Shown here one piece after another: positions 46,511-57,156 of a DNA stretch of 64,000 nt; within the stretch, counting starts at the first letter, position 1; every line of letters begins with the position of its first letter. The notes beneath the pieces are model-generated. The model was given only the letters and a program-made list of their open reading frames with translations, was not told where the DNA came from and made no database searches. Where the stretch lies: NCBI GenBank assembly GCA_015501605.1, contig JADNRZ010000006.1, positions 992,001 to 1,056,000 on the forward strand, in the 5' to 3' direction. This DNA comes from Panaeolus papilionaceus (taxonomy: Eukaryota; Basidiomycota; Agaricomycetes; Agaricales). The position numbers and the translations under genes are program-made.

Positions 46511-47524
46511 TTAGGGGTGAAGATAGTCGTTGTATCGCGTTACATAGTCCATCGCCGCCAATGCGTCGAAGACCTTGACACCTGCCTGTCGAGCGCTGGA
46601 TGCAAGGGACTCCATCGCAAAACGTCGTAAATCTTCACCGAACGTGCCCAACCTCCGGATTTGGTTTGCATCGTCATATCCCTCTTCCAACAGGACTTCG
46701 AGCCCGGCCAGGAGCACAGGTTCATGCGCCGCGATGTAATCACGTAGAGACATTCCTTCCTCTGGGGCTGGTGGATGGCGAGAGTCATTTGCTGACGACG
46801 TTCGAATATTTCTGGACATCTTGATCGACGTTGCCTCAACTCCCTGACGAGACGTGGTGGAGCGGAGGATGGATCCCGTTCTGTCAGGAATTGGGACAAG
46901 GGAATGGTTGCTGCTGGAAGAATTTCCGGTCTGGGTTTGTCGTGATGCAACGTCAATAGCTCTAGGTCCGGTTCTCTTGATGAAGACACGTTTTTCGACT
47001 TGTGGGGAGGACCCCTTCGTTTGATTAACGTTTGAAGCAGAAACCTGTCCTGTGCCTTCTACCTTGTTTTTGGTCCCTTGTTTTTTGGCCTTGCCGCGTT
47101 GCTTCTTTTTCTTCTGTTAAGAGTGTTATGTCAGAACGCAGGGCATAATGCAGTGATTCGGCTTACCGACACTGGCGGCAGACGCAAATAGTTCTTGTGC
47201 AGGTTATATACGACCGAGTGCATCTGATGGAGTGCATTGCGTGCATTCGGGTGTCTTACAAAGTATCTTGGTAGTAATTCCTTTAGCTGTGAAAATTTTA
47301 GTCTGTGTAGATTACCAATGCCATTGTCTTACCCCTTGGCGTATCTTCTTCAATGCAACCTTCTGTGCACTGAAAACAACTTGTCCATCGAGATGGGATC
47401 GAACTTCAACAACCAACACGTCCTGATTTTTGTCAGGAGGATGATGCGCGCTTAAATAACAAACACTTACATGAATTTTTCGACATTTCTTTATATCATG
47501 AACCACGCCCACAGCGGCCATCAT
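46511..47524 (-). CDS. Uncharacterised protein with basic middle region
   Basis: Model from the minus strand: a first exon starting MMAAVGVVHDIKKCRKIH (47524), then DVLVVEVRSHLDGQVVFSAQ with KVALKKIRQG, then LKELLPRYFVRHPNARNALH with MHSVVYNLHKNYLRLPP. The last long exon (about 47114-46511) begins KKKKQRGKAKKQGTKNKVEG, continues VFIKRTGPRAIDVASRQTQT, and ends MSLRDYIAAHEPVLLAGLEV, DALAAMDYVTRYNDYLHP, stop at 46513-46511. The C-terminal 70 residues form a predicted helical region. A Lys-rich stretch suggests nuclear location or nucleic-acid contact (inference). No domain recognised. The first exon and start are uncertain. Confidence 0.5.
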
Positions 47525-48912
47525 CTTATAGACATGTGAGTTTTTTCGCTATAACTGTATCAGTAGAGCGCCATGTAGAGCATAACATATGACATTACCA
47601 TCCACCGAAGGGGGGGAATATAGGTGTGAATTTGGGAAATAACCATCGTCTTGTGTTGGGCGGAAGAAAGGATTAGATTGTGACTTGACGGTTGAGAAGA
47701 TTAAATACGTAGCTCCTGTCCATACATGTGACTTGTGTTCGAATCAAGTTCATTATGCTCGGGGTTAAATAAAGAACCCAATACCCTATTTCCGTAATGC
47801 TCACAGAATCGATTGTTAGTTCTGGTAGCGGCAGAGCTTATTTGATGCAGGATGGAGTATGTTATTGGACCCAGGGAACACGATGCTTGTTCAGCAGGAT
47901 ACAAGCTGGCTTCAAAGAAGGTTTAGATGGCACAAATGGAACATGACGCAGCGTCGAAATGTAAGATTTTCCATATACGTCCTTTTTTTCAACCAATTTA
48001 ACACGATGGGGGAAGTTGAACAGCCATGCATCGATGTCGGATAACTCCTGCTCAACATGAGTCATTATAATATACAAACACAGCGCTTGTATGCATTGCA
48101 GGTGAACTTTATTATACCTACTCTGTACACGTTGCACGAAGATCGACCATGGAAGATGCTTAGGCTTTTACACCTACTGCATGAATACTATCTGCCGAAA
48201 AATACCATAAGACTGCTTCCCTAATCCAGAATAGGAACTCCCCTTTATATACTGCCAGTGTGTCCGAGTTGAAGTAGTGGTGTAATGAACAACTTTGGAA
48301 TACAGTGCGCGGGCCTAAATCTCGAAAGTAGAATTAGTCAGGGTCGTTCACTACTTCTGGGTGGCCGTGTTTTGGAGGTGACCGGCGCCTCGAGAACAAT
48401 ACAACGCGTATACCAGTATGTTGTGAATAGACCCCCTGAAAAATACATACTTCGTATAGCACAGTTATTTCTTGGCATGTAGGACGAACAGGAGAACCTA
48501 ATTTCCTTCTCGACAGGTTCATGACCGCAATTTTCAACGCCGCAGGACTAGCAATCGTGCAAAGTTGCCTGTCAAACATCATCGTGGTAGGATGCATTCT
48601 ATGCCGGGGAGGAATCGTTGGGTTTAGGATGGTGTTGTGAGTTCCACGAAGCTGTTCAGAGGTAATCCAAGCTTACAACAGCGCGGCGAAATGGATTGTG
48701 ACCGGTCATGCGGATTGCCGGTCACACCGGATGTCCCGCTCCATGTGCAACCTTGACCACTCCTTCAATCCGCTCTCCATTCTGCAACGCGCGCGTTATG
48801 CTTGAGTCATTGAATAGCGGTATGTTTGAGGTTGAAAATCAGTGGGGGATGTCCTTAAAAGCATTCGACCTGGTTTATTCTTGATTTCCTGTGCCCTCGA
48901 TTATATTCTATC
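47525..48912. other. Intergenic within accessory island
   Basis: 1.4 kb with several short overlapping frames (for example 47862-48137 minus, 48334-48597 minus, 48285-48482 plus), none resembling a known protein. A cluster of CCGGTCA-like words at about 48700-48735 is noted without interpretation. Confidence 0.4.
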
Positions 48913-49754
48913 ATGGCCACCGAGCACACTAAACAAAGGCTCAGGGAGATGTCGGAGACAGTCGGTAAGTAACATCTTCAAATGCCTGCTTATTTCAAAA
49001 TGCTGACTACTCAAAGATGGAACAGATGAGTCTGAAGACTATATCGTGGTGGGAAGAGTATCCCCAGATAGTTCCTTTGTTGGTTCAGGCGGTTTCGCAC
49101 CGGAAGGTTCTGATTTGGCAGGAGCAGAGTATCTTGTTACACTCTGCCGTCCGAATGGACATAGTTCGATGATGGAAACGATGTACGCCAGGGATTTCGA
49201 CCAGAAGTTGAAAGTTGTGCGGGATGCGCAACAATTGTACGCGAAGGGCAAGGATGCAGAGTAAGATTATAATTTTGGTATAGGGATTGGCAACTTATAC
49301 GCACAAGGTTTCTCCTGGTTCATGAGCAGGGTTCAGAGGCGTTTAGGCTCAGACGTTTGGTATTTCATCGCAAGTCTTCACATAACAGTCGTGAGTTTTT
49401 CCTTACATTGCTGGACAGTAAGCCTAAAATGTATATATAGATAAAAATGTCATCGCAGCCTGGCCTTTCCCGCACCAACCCGTCCGGGATAAGGCCCAGA
49501 TGGCTGCAATATACGATCCCATCGCGCTGCCGTGCTTTAATAAAGAAGGGGCTCGACTTCGTCCAGAAGACGTCGATAGTGTGTTGCCCGACTGCCTTGC
49601 TCGAGTAACGTTTGTTATTCGTCATCTGGCCGTTTCTCGGGGTCTACCTGGGGATGTTATGGACTTGTATATGGGTATGCTCGCACTTCTTCCTGATCTT
49701 TCTGTATATTCATTGAATGATTATCAGGTGTTATCAAGAAGATTGAGTGCTTAG
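48913..49754 (+). CDS. Uncharacterised protein
   Basis: Starts MATEHTKQRLREMSETV, intron, then DESEDYIVVGRVSPDSSFVG, LAGAEYLVTLCRPNGHSSMM and QKLKVVRDAQQLYAKGKDAE. Further exons add FLLVHEQGSEAFRLRRL, VIAAWPFPHQPVRDKAQMAA and LPCFNKEGARLRPEDVDSVL. The last part, ARVTFVIRHLAVSRGLPGDV with MDLYMGMLALLPDL, ends RRLSA and stop 49752-49754. Four exons, about 235 aa. No transmembrane segment, signal peptide or named domain is visible. It lies between two members of the nucleotidyltransferase-like family and has the same orientation as the next one. Confidence 0.6.
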
Positions 49755-49894
49755 AATAAGGACATGTTACTTTGCGTACTCCGGAATGAAATTTTTTGGT
49801 ACTTTGTTTTGCATATGACTATGTGAGACATGGGGACTATTTAACGCGGCAAAATGCTCAGGGTCAAACATAGCTTCAATTCTGCGTCCACTCC

Positions 49895-50919
49895 ATGCAA
49901 AACATTTCCGCCGTTGACACATCAAGAATCTATGGGCCCTTTGTTGGCCCGTACAACATTGAATCCTTTCGCTACATTCTCTACCGTTGCGGTGCACTAG
50001 CTGGCGGTGAGGCTTTGCTTGAAAAGTTGACAGGCGAGCGCGTTTTCCGCAATGCAGCTTTGGAGTTATTCGTGGAGAAAGAGCAGACTGCTCGCTTATG
50101 TGATTATCTGACCAAGATAGGCTACGGGTATGAGGAGGACGAAGAAACGAGTCGAACAGCGCGACCATGGCTTGAAGCAAGCATCAACAATAACCCCGTC
50201 AATGCCAAGTGGACCTTTAGCAAGGGGGAACTCAGAATTGTTGTTTCTGTGTGTCCAAGGGCGTCTTACGAGGGCGTTATATTGAAAGGAAACAGTGAGC
50301 AGATCCTTCGTTGTATGATGTCTTTATACTGAAGCTACGGTGTAGCCTGCCTCATGGCCATTGGGACACACAACTGCCTCTATTGTCCTTACCCGGAATC
50401 CACTATGTTGAACAAAGACGTTATGATTGCAGGACATGGGGCGGAACTGCAGACGGAATGGAGGAAGAAATATGCGCAAGCGGGATGGAACATCGTGAAA
50501 GACTGGGACGACATTGAGAAGACAGGCTCAGAGGAGCTTCAGCCTGGGTTACGATGGCTGGGTGACACGCTTTGTAAAGTATGGACACTGACACCACATG
50601 TGAACTGGGACCCGAAGGCTGCTTTCCACGCAAAGATAAATGCGTGGACTTTATTGGAATCGGACTGCGGTCACGGAAAGCCGACGTTGCATTACAAGGT
50701 GACCAAACCCTGGCCCAACATAAAGTACCGGTATACAGTTCCAGATCGTGAGTCGGCTACATTCGCAACGATGCTTTTCTCGGGAGGGGCGGATTTGGCA
50801 GATGCAGAGTAAGTGGTTGGAATATATGGTGGGCTGTATTAATATTCCACAGTGGATACAAGGACGAAGATATGGAATCGTTGTTGACTAGTCGGTATGA
50901 AGACGAAGCGGGCGGGTGA
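49895..50919 (+). CDS. Nucleotidyltransferase-fold-like protein, paralog B (catalytic motif lost)
   Basis: Starts MQNISAVDTSRIYGPFVGPY and contains GGEALLEKLTGERVFRNAAL, ELFVEKEQTARLCDYLTKIG, YGYEED. This lines up residue by residue with GSFALKFVTGRKF..NTDLDLYVE of the 53 kb paralog, but G-S has become G-E and both aspartates are Ala/Glu. After LRIVVSVCPRASYEGVILKG, a phase-1 intron (50295-50345) is followed by TCLMAIGTHNCLYCPYPEST, equivalent to TCVMTIITHNKCYSLYPKGT of the 53 kb copy. Later sequence ends FSGGADLADAE and, after another intron, GYKDEDMESLLTSRYEDEAG, stop 50917-50919. About 290 aa. It is probably a non-catalytic member of the family, kept open despite motif loss. Confidence 0.7.
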
Positions 50920-51915
50920 AGGGCTTTATAGCAATTCTACAGTTGTATCTTCTGATAATTGTATTTTGACCGATGTATGTGGCTTCTGTCATGGGCAGAC
51001 TGAAAACGTCATGTGTTTCATATGTAACAGAATTTCCAGACATTGCAAATGCAGGACAGTCTTTCTCTCAACACCATATTGTGCTATGAACCAATCGCCG
51101 ACAGAGAGTGGTAAGCCAGACCAAGAGTGTTATTTGCAAAGGTATGATGCTGAATCACATGCTGGTTTGTAGAAACGCTGGAGGTCTTTCGTGTCGTTGG
51201 ATACATACGGCCACAGGGACGGCGCGTTGGACCTACTGGTAATTATCCAGAGATCGCAGGACGTCTCGAGGATGCTATGTACGAATTCGAGTTGGAAATG
51301 GCCAATTCGGACGAGACAGACTTAGACAGGGACGGGTTTCAAGAAACACATCGCTTGATTCAACAGATGGAGGTTGAAGAGAGGGTACCTGAATATGCGA
51401 GGTGGGCAAAATGGTTAACATCTATTTCAGTGGGTAACAGGTATCTAGCGTAGCGTTCATCAGCGGAAACGGTTTGCCCGGCTTGAAATTCACGAAGGCA
51501 ATGTTTACTGAATATAAAGGAAAACATGGTAAGGATTGGTCTTGTTATACTTGCTTGACAATATTGATTGAGTTGTGCAGACCACTTCAGAGGAGAGTGT
51601 CTGGCGGAAGACTGGTGGGTTCCTTCTCCCTACAGTGCACACTTGCAGAAGATGGGAGCAAAGTACTTGGTGCATCCCTTGTTGTGTTACAACGCACATA
51701 GAGTACACATTCCTGCCCATCTTCTGGACGAAGCTTTTCAAGACAGGTGTGTGCAAGTGGAGTTCAGAATTTATAATCGCGGCAGACACGCTGGGCAAAA
51801 ATCAGGTTTAATTACACTGGGTAAGTTTGCTGCAGGAGCTGGTATAAACCGACATGGAACGCTAATGACTCTTAGACCCATTGAATGTGCTCTTCATGGA
51901 AGAGTAACAGGCTAG
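50897..51915 (+). CDS. Uncharacterised Cys-rich protein, start uncertain
   Basis: Proposed exon 1 carries CGFCHGQTENVMCFICNRIS then RHCKCRT, a C-x2-C..C-x2-C..H-C-x-C set that could bind zinc. It joins through a phase-1 intron (donor after PTES at about 51103) to ETLEVFRVVGYIRPQGRRVG, NYPEIAGRLEDAMYEFELEM and LIQQMEVEER. Another intron leads to VSSVAFISGNGLPGLKFTKA, then HFRGECLAEDWWVPSPYSAH, AHRVHIPAHLLDEAF, VEFRIYNRGRHAGQKSGLIT and RPIECALHGRVTG, stop 51913-51915. If it starts at 50897 it overlaps the preceding gene's stop by 23 bp in another frame; a later start (Met at about 51018) is possible. No family recognised. Confidence 0.5.
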
Positions 51916-52311
51916 AGACAATTTTGCGATGCGGCCCTGAGGTCCAGACTTCCTGTAATAAAGTAGACAATCGTAAATTTTAAGGTCATCCAAGTGTGTC
52001 GCCATTCATGAATATCACAGCCTGTCCTTCACGCCATGTGTGCAGTCATTGTGTTAAGTGAGACGAGATGCGCGCTGCTATGGCATGGATGAGGGATAGA
52101 GGGCAGAAATGCATTGCAGGGCGCCAGGGAAGGGCCTCTGGTGCTGATATAATAAACGCAAATAGTCAGAACTTGTCTGATAAGCGAGACTGATGACACA
52201 GAGCGGCGCTGAGCTGGTGTTGTCGAACCTGTTGACAAGCAAAGGCGTACAACGGAGAAAGGAAACCCAAGTCCACTTTATTATTTTTAGTGTATTATTC
52301 AATAATGACAA
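51916..52311. other. Intergenic between convergent genes
   Basis: 396 bp of 3' flanking DNA for two convergent genes. Nothing recognised. Confidence 0.4.
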
Positions 52312-53368
52312 CTAGTTGTTGAATGTAAAGCTTTGTTTTAGAGAAAGCGAAGACATCACCGAGCATGTATGCTCGTATGCCCCTGTTTTCAATACAACTT
52401 CCTTCAGAATCCATCGAAAGCCTTCAAGGGGTGACTCCTCCAGACAATTTGTAGGAGTCAGAGGGATGACCCACGCCTGGCTATCGCATATGGACCTGCA
52501 GCCGGCGGGAAAGGTTATCATATCCTCCGCGGTGGGGTGATAGATGATGGACCACCCTCGGTCCCTATACTTCTGCAAGGCATGCTCGCTATGCCCATAT
52601 GCCTTTCCTTGTCTAGAAATAACGAGTGACTTGCGATCAACAAGGGTACCTTTCGGGTACAGGCTGTAGCATTTGTTGTGTGTTATGATGGTCATGACGC
52701 ATGCTGATAATTTCATGTCGTAAGCCACAAGACAATTATACAGAAAGAGGTTGGCCTACTCACTGGAATGGTACTGTAACACGATGTCTAGAGGGATCCC
52801 CCGGATCACCATAAGCTGTACTTTCTTTCCGTTTCGTTCGTGATCCAACACGGCCTCCAGACATGAATCAATACCCGGGTACTCTTCGTTCTCGTCCGGC
52901 GGGAGGGCACAAGGACGTATCCATCGCCTGCCCATGACGTAGCCGATGCTGCTGAGCCAATGTAGCACCTTGAACGCGTTTGGACATTCCACGTACAAAT
53001 CCAAATCCGTGTTGCCCTCGAATTTGCGACCAGTTACGAACTTGAGCGCAAAGGAACCGGAGATAATGAGGCCTGTCTTGTACTGCAATGTTCGGAATAT
53101 CTTTACTTCGCATGGCTCAAAGTAGTTCTCCAGGTCGGATTCTATGCGCATGGTCTCCGCAATGAAGGATAGAGCGCGGTCTCGCGTGTGGCGGCTAACC
53201 TTGGCCAGGCACAAAACGGTTTCGACGCCAACGAGAGATAGGATTAAAAAATCGATGCGTTTGTGACTGTATGGGCAGATATAAGCATTCGACTATGTGT
53301 TCAGCAATCATGTAATACCTTTCGTCATGCTCAACGCAGGGGGAATGGGCAGCGTTTCGTAAGATCAT
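52312..53368 (-). CDS. Nucleotidyltransferase-fold-like protein, paralog C (motif intact)
   Basis: Exon 1 (from 53368) encodes MILRNAAHSPCVEHDE. A 52-nt intron (GTATTA..ACAG) joins in phase 2 to SHKRIDFLILSLVGVETVLC with LAKVSRHTRDRAL, a hydrophobic helical leader. The core LIISGSFALKFVTGRKF followed by EGNTDLDLYVECPNAFKVLH gives G-S and D-x-D at nucleotidyltransferase spacing, then WLSSIGYVMGRR and LEAVLDHERNGKKVQLMVIR. A phase-1 intron (52763-52704) precedes TCVMTIITHNKCYSLYPKGT, LQKYRDRGWSIIYHPTAEDM and LEGFRWILKEVVLKTGAYEH, ending QSFTFNN, stop 52314-52312. About 320 aa. Of the three relatives in the window this is the only one with the complete acidic pair, so it is the best candidate for an active enzyme. 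Substrate and partners unknown. Confidence 0.75.
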
Positions 53369-53786
53369 GGTGAAAGGATAAAATTTAACGGAGGAGTGAG
53401 GAAGCAGTGTTTAAAGGTGGGGAAACGCATCGTTGTGTTATAGCAAATTTAAGGGAGAGAAAAAAATTTACATTCTTGTTGAGGGATGCGCCCTCGATCT
53501 GTACCATCGAATGGAATGATGATCGACCAGGGTTAAGAGTTGCCCATAGAGGTAGACACGACCAAAAGTGACGCTTTCAGTATTTATGCAGTGGAGTACA
53601 AAATTTGGTAAAGATGTTAAGGCGAGTATCATAGGATTAACTGCCCAAGGCAAATTCAACGGCAAACACCGAAAGGCCTCGGTGATTGCCGCGCGCAGCG
53701 ACGGTCCGCTTCGCCAAGTTTATGTTAAAGGTCAAGCAACAGAGCTCTCATTCACCGTTTACCTGCTTACCTCTCAGCATCGGATA
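53369..53786. promoter_or_regulatory. Divergent intergenic region, right edge of accessory island
   Basis: 418 bp between the paralog C start and the mitochondrial carrier start. A frame open into the carrier leader (53568-53945) reads as 5' untranslated DNA, since the carrier family begins at MSNTVKDLTAG. No clear promoter element named. Confidence 0.45.
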
Positions 53787-55032
53787 ATGTCAAATACAGT
53801 GAAGGATCTAACAGCTGGTACCGTTGGTGGCATTGCCCAGGTCTGTTCGACTATCGAACATCGCTATGTAGTGACAAGAAAGTTCATTCCATACGAAATT
53901 CACAGGTGCTCGTTGGTCAACCATTCGACATCGTCAAAGTGGTGAGTTGTTGATATATTCCTATAAGATGGCCATGCATTCTAATTGATTGCTTAACTCG
54001 ATACATCAGCGAATGCAAACTGCTCCAAAGGGAACCTACAATGGAATGGTGCACTGTGCTGGAGGTATCCTTAAGAACGAAGGACCGTTGGCATTCTACA
54101 AGGTACCTTCATTATTTTATGACCTTCGAGTCACTATTAATCGCAACTTAGGGTACCTTGACACCGCTTCTAGGTATCGGTGTTTGCGTTTCCATCCAAT
54201 TTGGTGCTCTCGAATATGCAAAGCGCACTTTCGCATCCCAAAATCTGGCTGCTGGTCGAGGGGGTGAGGGTGGTAAGACACTCACCGGGAACCAGCTCTT
54301 CCTCGGTGGTGTTTTCGCCGGTCTTGCCAACGGTGTCGTCTCGGGACCCGTTGAACACATTAGGATCCGTACGTCGCATGACCCCACATTTGGACAATTT
54401 ATTAAATCCGGATCTCATAGGTCTTCAAACCCAGTCCAACACAAACCCCTTGTACAACGGACCATGGGACGCCATCAGGAAGATTTACGCGCAAAGAGGA
54501 ATTGCAGGCATCTACAAGGGTCAGGCTGTCACCCTTCTGCGTGAAGCGACCGGATATGGCGTGTATTTCCTGACGTACGAGAAACTCGTCCAATGGGAGA
54601 TGTTGAAGAAAGGCATCAAACGCGATCAGATCAGCCCAGCAAAGTCTGTGCTTTATGGTGCTACAGCAGGTTATGCTGTGAGTTTATCCCTTTACTAAAT
54701 GCTGCATTGTTTCCATCCTGATGCGCGATGATCATAGCTCTGGGCTGTCATCTACCCAATTGACATGATCAAGTCACGAATGCAAACGGATGGTTTTACA
54801 CCCTCTACTGGGCAGAAATACAAGTCAACCCTCGACTGCGTACGCACAGTTTGGAGGACAGAGGGGATCGGAGCATTTACGCGAGGATTAGGACCGACAC
54901 TCATTCGGTATGTTTATTTCTGTCTTGCCTCCTGGTGAACAATGCACTTAATCCTATTTTAGTTCACCATTCGCCAACGGTGCTACTTTCCTTGGATTCG
55001 AAATGGCAATGCGTGTCTTGGATAAACTGTGA
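53787..55032 (+). CDS. Mitochondrial carrier protein, YMC1/YMC2-type
   Basis: Six-helix inner-membrane solute carrier of the SLC25 family. Starts MSNTVKDLTAGTVGGIAQ at 53787; an intron joins to VLVGQPFDIVKVRMQTAPKG, the first carrier signature P-x-[DE]-x-x-[KR]. Then NEGPLAFYKGTLTPLLGIGV, QFGALEYAKRTF; second repeat GGVFAGLANGVVSGPVEHIR with IRLQTQSNTNPLYNGPW; third repeat LYGATAGYALWAVIYPIDMI with KSRMQTDGF, then GIGAFTRGLGPTLIRSPFAN and GATFLGFEMAMRVLDKL, stop 55030-55032. The second-repeat PVEHIRIRLQTQ and the LTPLxGIGVCVSIQFG run are typical of yeast Ymc1 and relatives. About 300 aa over seven or so exons. Precise substrate in this organism is not known. Confidence 0.92.
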
Positions 55033-55334
55033 TACCCAGCTTCACTGACGGCCGCTTCTGCTTTTCTTCATCTCATTTATTCTCTGTAAGTTATACACAC
55101 ATAGACAGCTATAATCGGTTTTTGGGTTGGTGCTTTTTCCTATTTCAATTGTGATTTGTATCATGAGTAGAGTTATAGAACGCGCTATAAACGTTGCACG
55201 AGAAATATTGAAATGTGAAGTGTTTGAACATGTGGTCGTTGGGATAACGAGGAACATGGATGCTGGTCAGTAGGTATACATATTAATAACAAATCCATAC
55301 GTCGAAACTGGGAATATGAATAGCTGGAACAAAG
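55033..55334. other. Intergenic between convergent genes
   Basis: 302 bp of AT-rich 3' flanking sequence. Nothing recognised. Confidence 0.5.
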
Positions 55335-56813
55335 TTACAAGTCCGAATCTTCTCTGTCCCTATCGGCTTCTGTCTCTGCTGTAGCTGTGCTTGCGAGTGT
55401 GTCTGTGACGGGTACACTCGCTCGTTGCACAGGAGCCTCTTCCGCTTTCTTGTCGACGTTAGCTTGTTGCTCCGCTTTCTCTTCCTTCTCTGGCGTCTTC
55501 AATTGTTCGACAGGCTCTGTATACGCCCACAGCACCCCCTCGCCATCACGGAAATCAATTCCATCAGCCTCAAACCTCTCGGTCCACCAAATAAAAACGT
55601 CTTTGCTAAAGGAATCTCCATCGAACTCGACCAAAAAACTGATAGTCTGAACCAGCTCAATACTTGGATATTTGTCCGAGGTTATGGCCATTAAATGATC
55701 TTTCGTGCTGGATGGTTTTTCAGGAAAGAGGCCATCAGGTCGCACACCCCGCAGTCCAATTCGTCGTAAATTTGGATGTGAAGAGGACGTCAATTGTGGG
55801 GATGTCACGGGGAATATAAGAGTGGCGAGATTGGGACACACATCAGGCTGCACGAAAATGCCTGGGTTAACATGTGTCGCTGTTCTGCGAGAAAGAGTGG
55901 TATCAGGCTCAGGTTCATTATCTGGCGATGGCGACAAGAGGTCGACCGTGACAAGAGATGGACCGTGACGCCTTAAAAAGTCGTTCAGAAGGAGCTCGTG
56001 CCCGGGCCTCCAATCAGGGGTCCGCAATGTCAAGTTGCGCAGAGAAGGCAGGTTGAGAATTGTGGCTGCTTGAAGACTCCTCGGATAGGTTGATAGAATG
56101 AGGTCTTGGACATGAGGTAAAGTAGGGGATGATAACAAGGGGTCACGAAGGGCTGGGTCTTCTCCGACGAAGTGCCTCAAATCGAGGATGCGGAGCGATT
56201 GAAAAGATGCTAAAAATTCTGGTGAAGATAAAGTACAAAAGGTGTCAGAAATGTTCTTTGGATTCACATCATTCCAATATATGCCAGTGAACAAATTGGA
56301 GGATGTGTATAGCTGTGTGATAACAGCAAGAAACTCGCGGGGAAGTTGATGGATCCAGATACCGCTTAAAAATCGAAGATTGGGGCAGCAACGCATAACC
56401 CTGAATACTTTCTTCAAATATTCAATATCCTCTGAGCCTCGAGCGTATGTATAAATTTCGATGTGTCGCGTCCATTCTCCATAGCCGAGTTGGACTGACT
56501 CCGTTTGACTCAGAGACGAGGAGTCAGAGATCCGCCTGCTGTCTTCCAGCACTCGTACGATCTTTGTTGCGCGCGATGGACTGCGAACAACGATGTGTTC
56601 ATACAAGATGGGTAAGGCGAGATGGCGCCACCAATGCGAAACAAGGACCAAAGAACGCTTGGTTTTCATGGATATGGCGTAGGAATTGGCCCCCATGGCG
56701 TTTGTCACAGCGCGTCTTGGACGAAAAGGATCCAAGGGTTTCATGGATGAAGATGCATGAACATAGGTTGCAAATTGGAAAATCTCGAGCCAAATTTCGG
56801 GTGGCAAATGCAC
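55335..56813 (-). CDS. F-box protein, Agaricomycete type
   Basis: Single exon, 492 codons. N-terminal MHLPPEIWLEIFQFATYVHA is the first half of an F-box; after an inserted loop, LVLVSHWWRHLALPILYEHI is the second half. The middle has leucine-rich repeat-like lines: LRFLSGIWIHQLPREF, LRILDLRHFVGEDPAL, LPSLRNLTLRTPDW. After FLVEFDGDSFSKDVFIWWTE the C-terminus turns into a charged tail with Glu/Lys/Ala (TPEKEEKAEQQANVDKKAEE) and ends DREDSDL. Probably a substrate adaptor of an SCF ubiquitin ligase; substrate unknown. Unlike the F-box gene at 7967-9476 it has no intron. Confidence 0.85.
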   Translation of the reverse strand: MHLPPEIWLEIFQFATYVHASSSMKPLDPFRPRRAVTNAMGANSYAISMKTKRSLVLVSHWWRHLALPILYEHIVVRSPSRATKIVRVLEDSRRISDSSSLSQTESVQLGYGEWTRHIEIYTYARGSEDIEYLKKVFRVMRCCPNLRFLSGIWIHQLPREFLAVITQLYTSSNLFTGIYWNDVNPKNISDTFCTLSSPEFLASFQSLRILDLRHFVGEDPALRDPLLSSPTLPHVQDLILSTYPRSLQAATILNLPSLRNLTLRTPDWRPGHELLLNDFLRRHGPSLVTVDLLSPSPDNEPEPDTTLSRRTATHVNPGIFVQPDVCPNLATLIFPVTSPQLTSSSHPNLRRIGLRGVRPDGLFPEKPSSTKDHLMAITSDKYPSIELVQTISFLVEFDGDSFSKDVFIWWTERFEADGIDFRDGEGVLWAYTEPVEQLKTPEKEEKAEQQANVDKKAEEAPVQRASVPVTDTLASTATAETEADRDREDSDL

Positions 56814-57156
56814 TTGCTGGCGCTGGTCTTTCGTTGAGCTAAACTGGAATTGGATTGTATCTGCAAATAAGCTGTATAGTTTTGAGTATTAATGTTATAT
56901 AGATAATAAAAGAAAGGAAGTATACCATTTCAGTGGATGAATTAAATCTTGAAAGGGTCTTATAAGACGACTTTGCATTTTCAAGTAAATAAGTAAAGAA
57001 AAGAACAGATTGTGACTGTGTCCCTGAATTGACCAGACGCGTCGACCAATTATAGTATCGTGACGTCTATGGTTGATGGTAAACAAAGGTAAACATCTTA
57101 GCTCACTGTCAGTGTCTGTGTCCAAACCATTTCCGTTCACGCAGTCGTCGACCACC
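56814..57156. promoter_or_regulatory. Divergent intergenic region
   Basis: 343 bp between two start codons pointing apart (F-box and DUF3844 genes); should hold both promoters. No distinct motif identified. Confidence 0.45.

Noticed and set aside
53568..53786. N-terminal extension of the mitochondrial carrier
   Set aside because: Carrier family members begin near MSNTVKDLTAG; the upstream frame has no targeting or carrier character.
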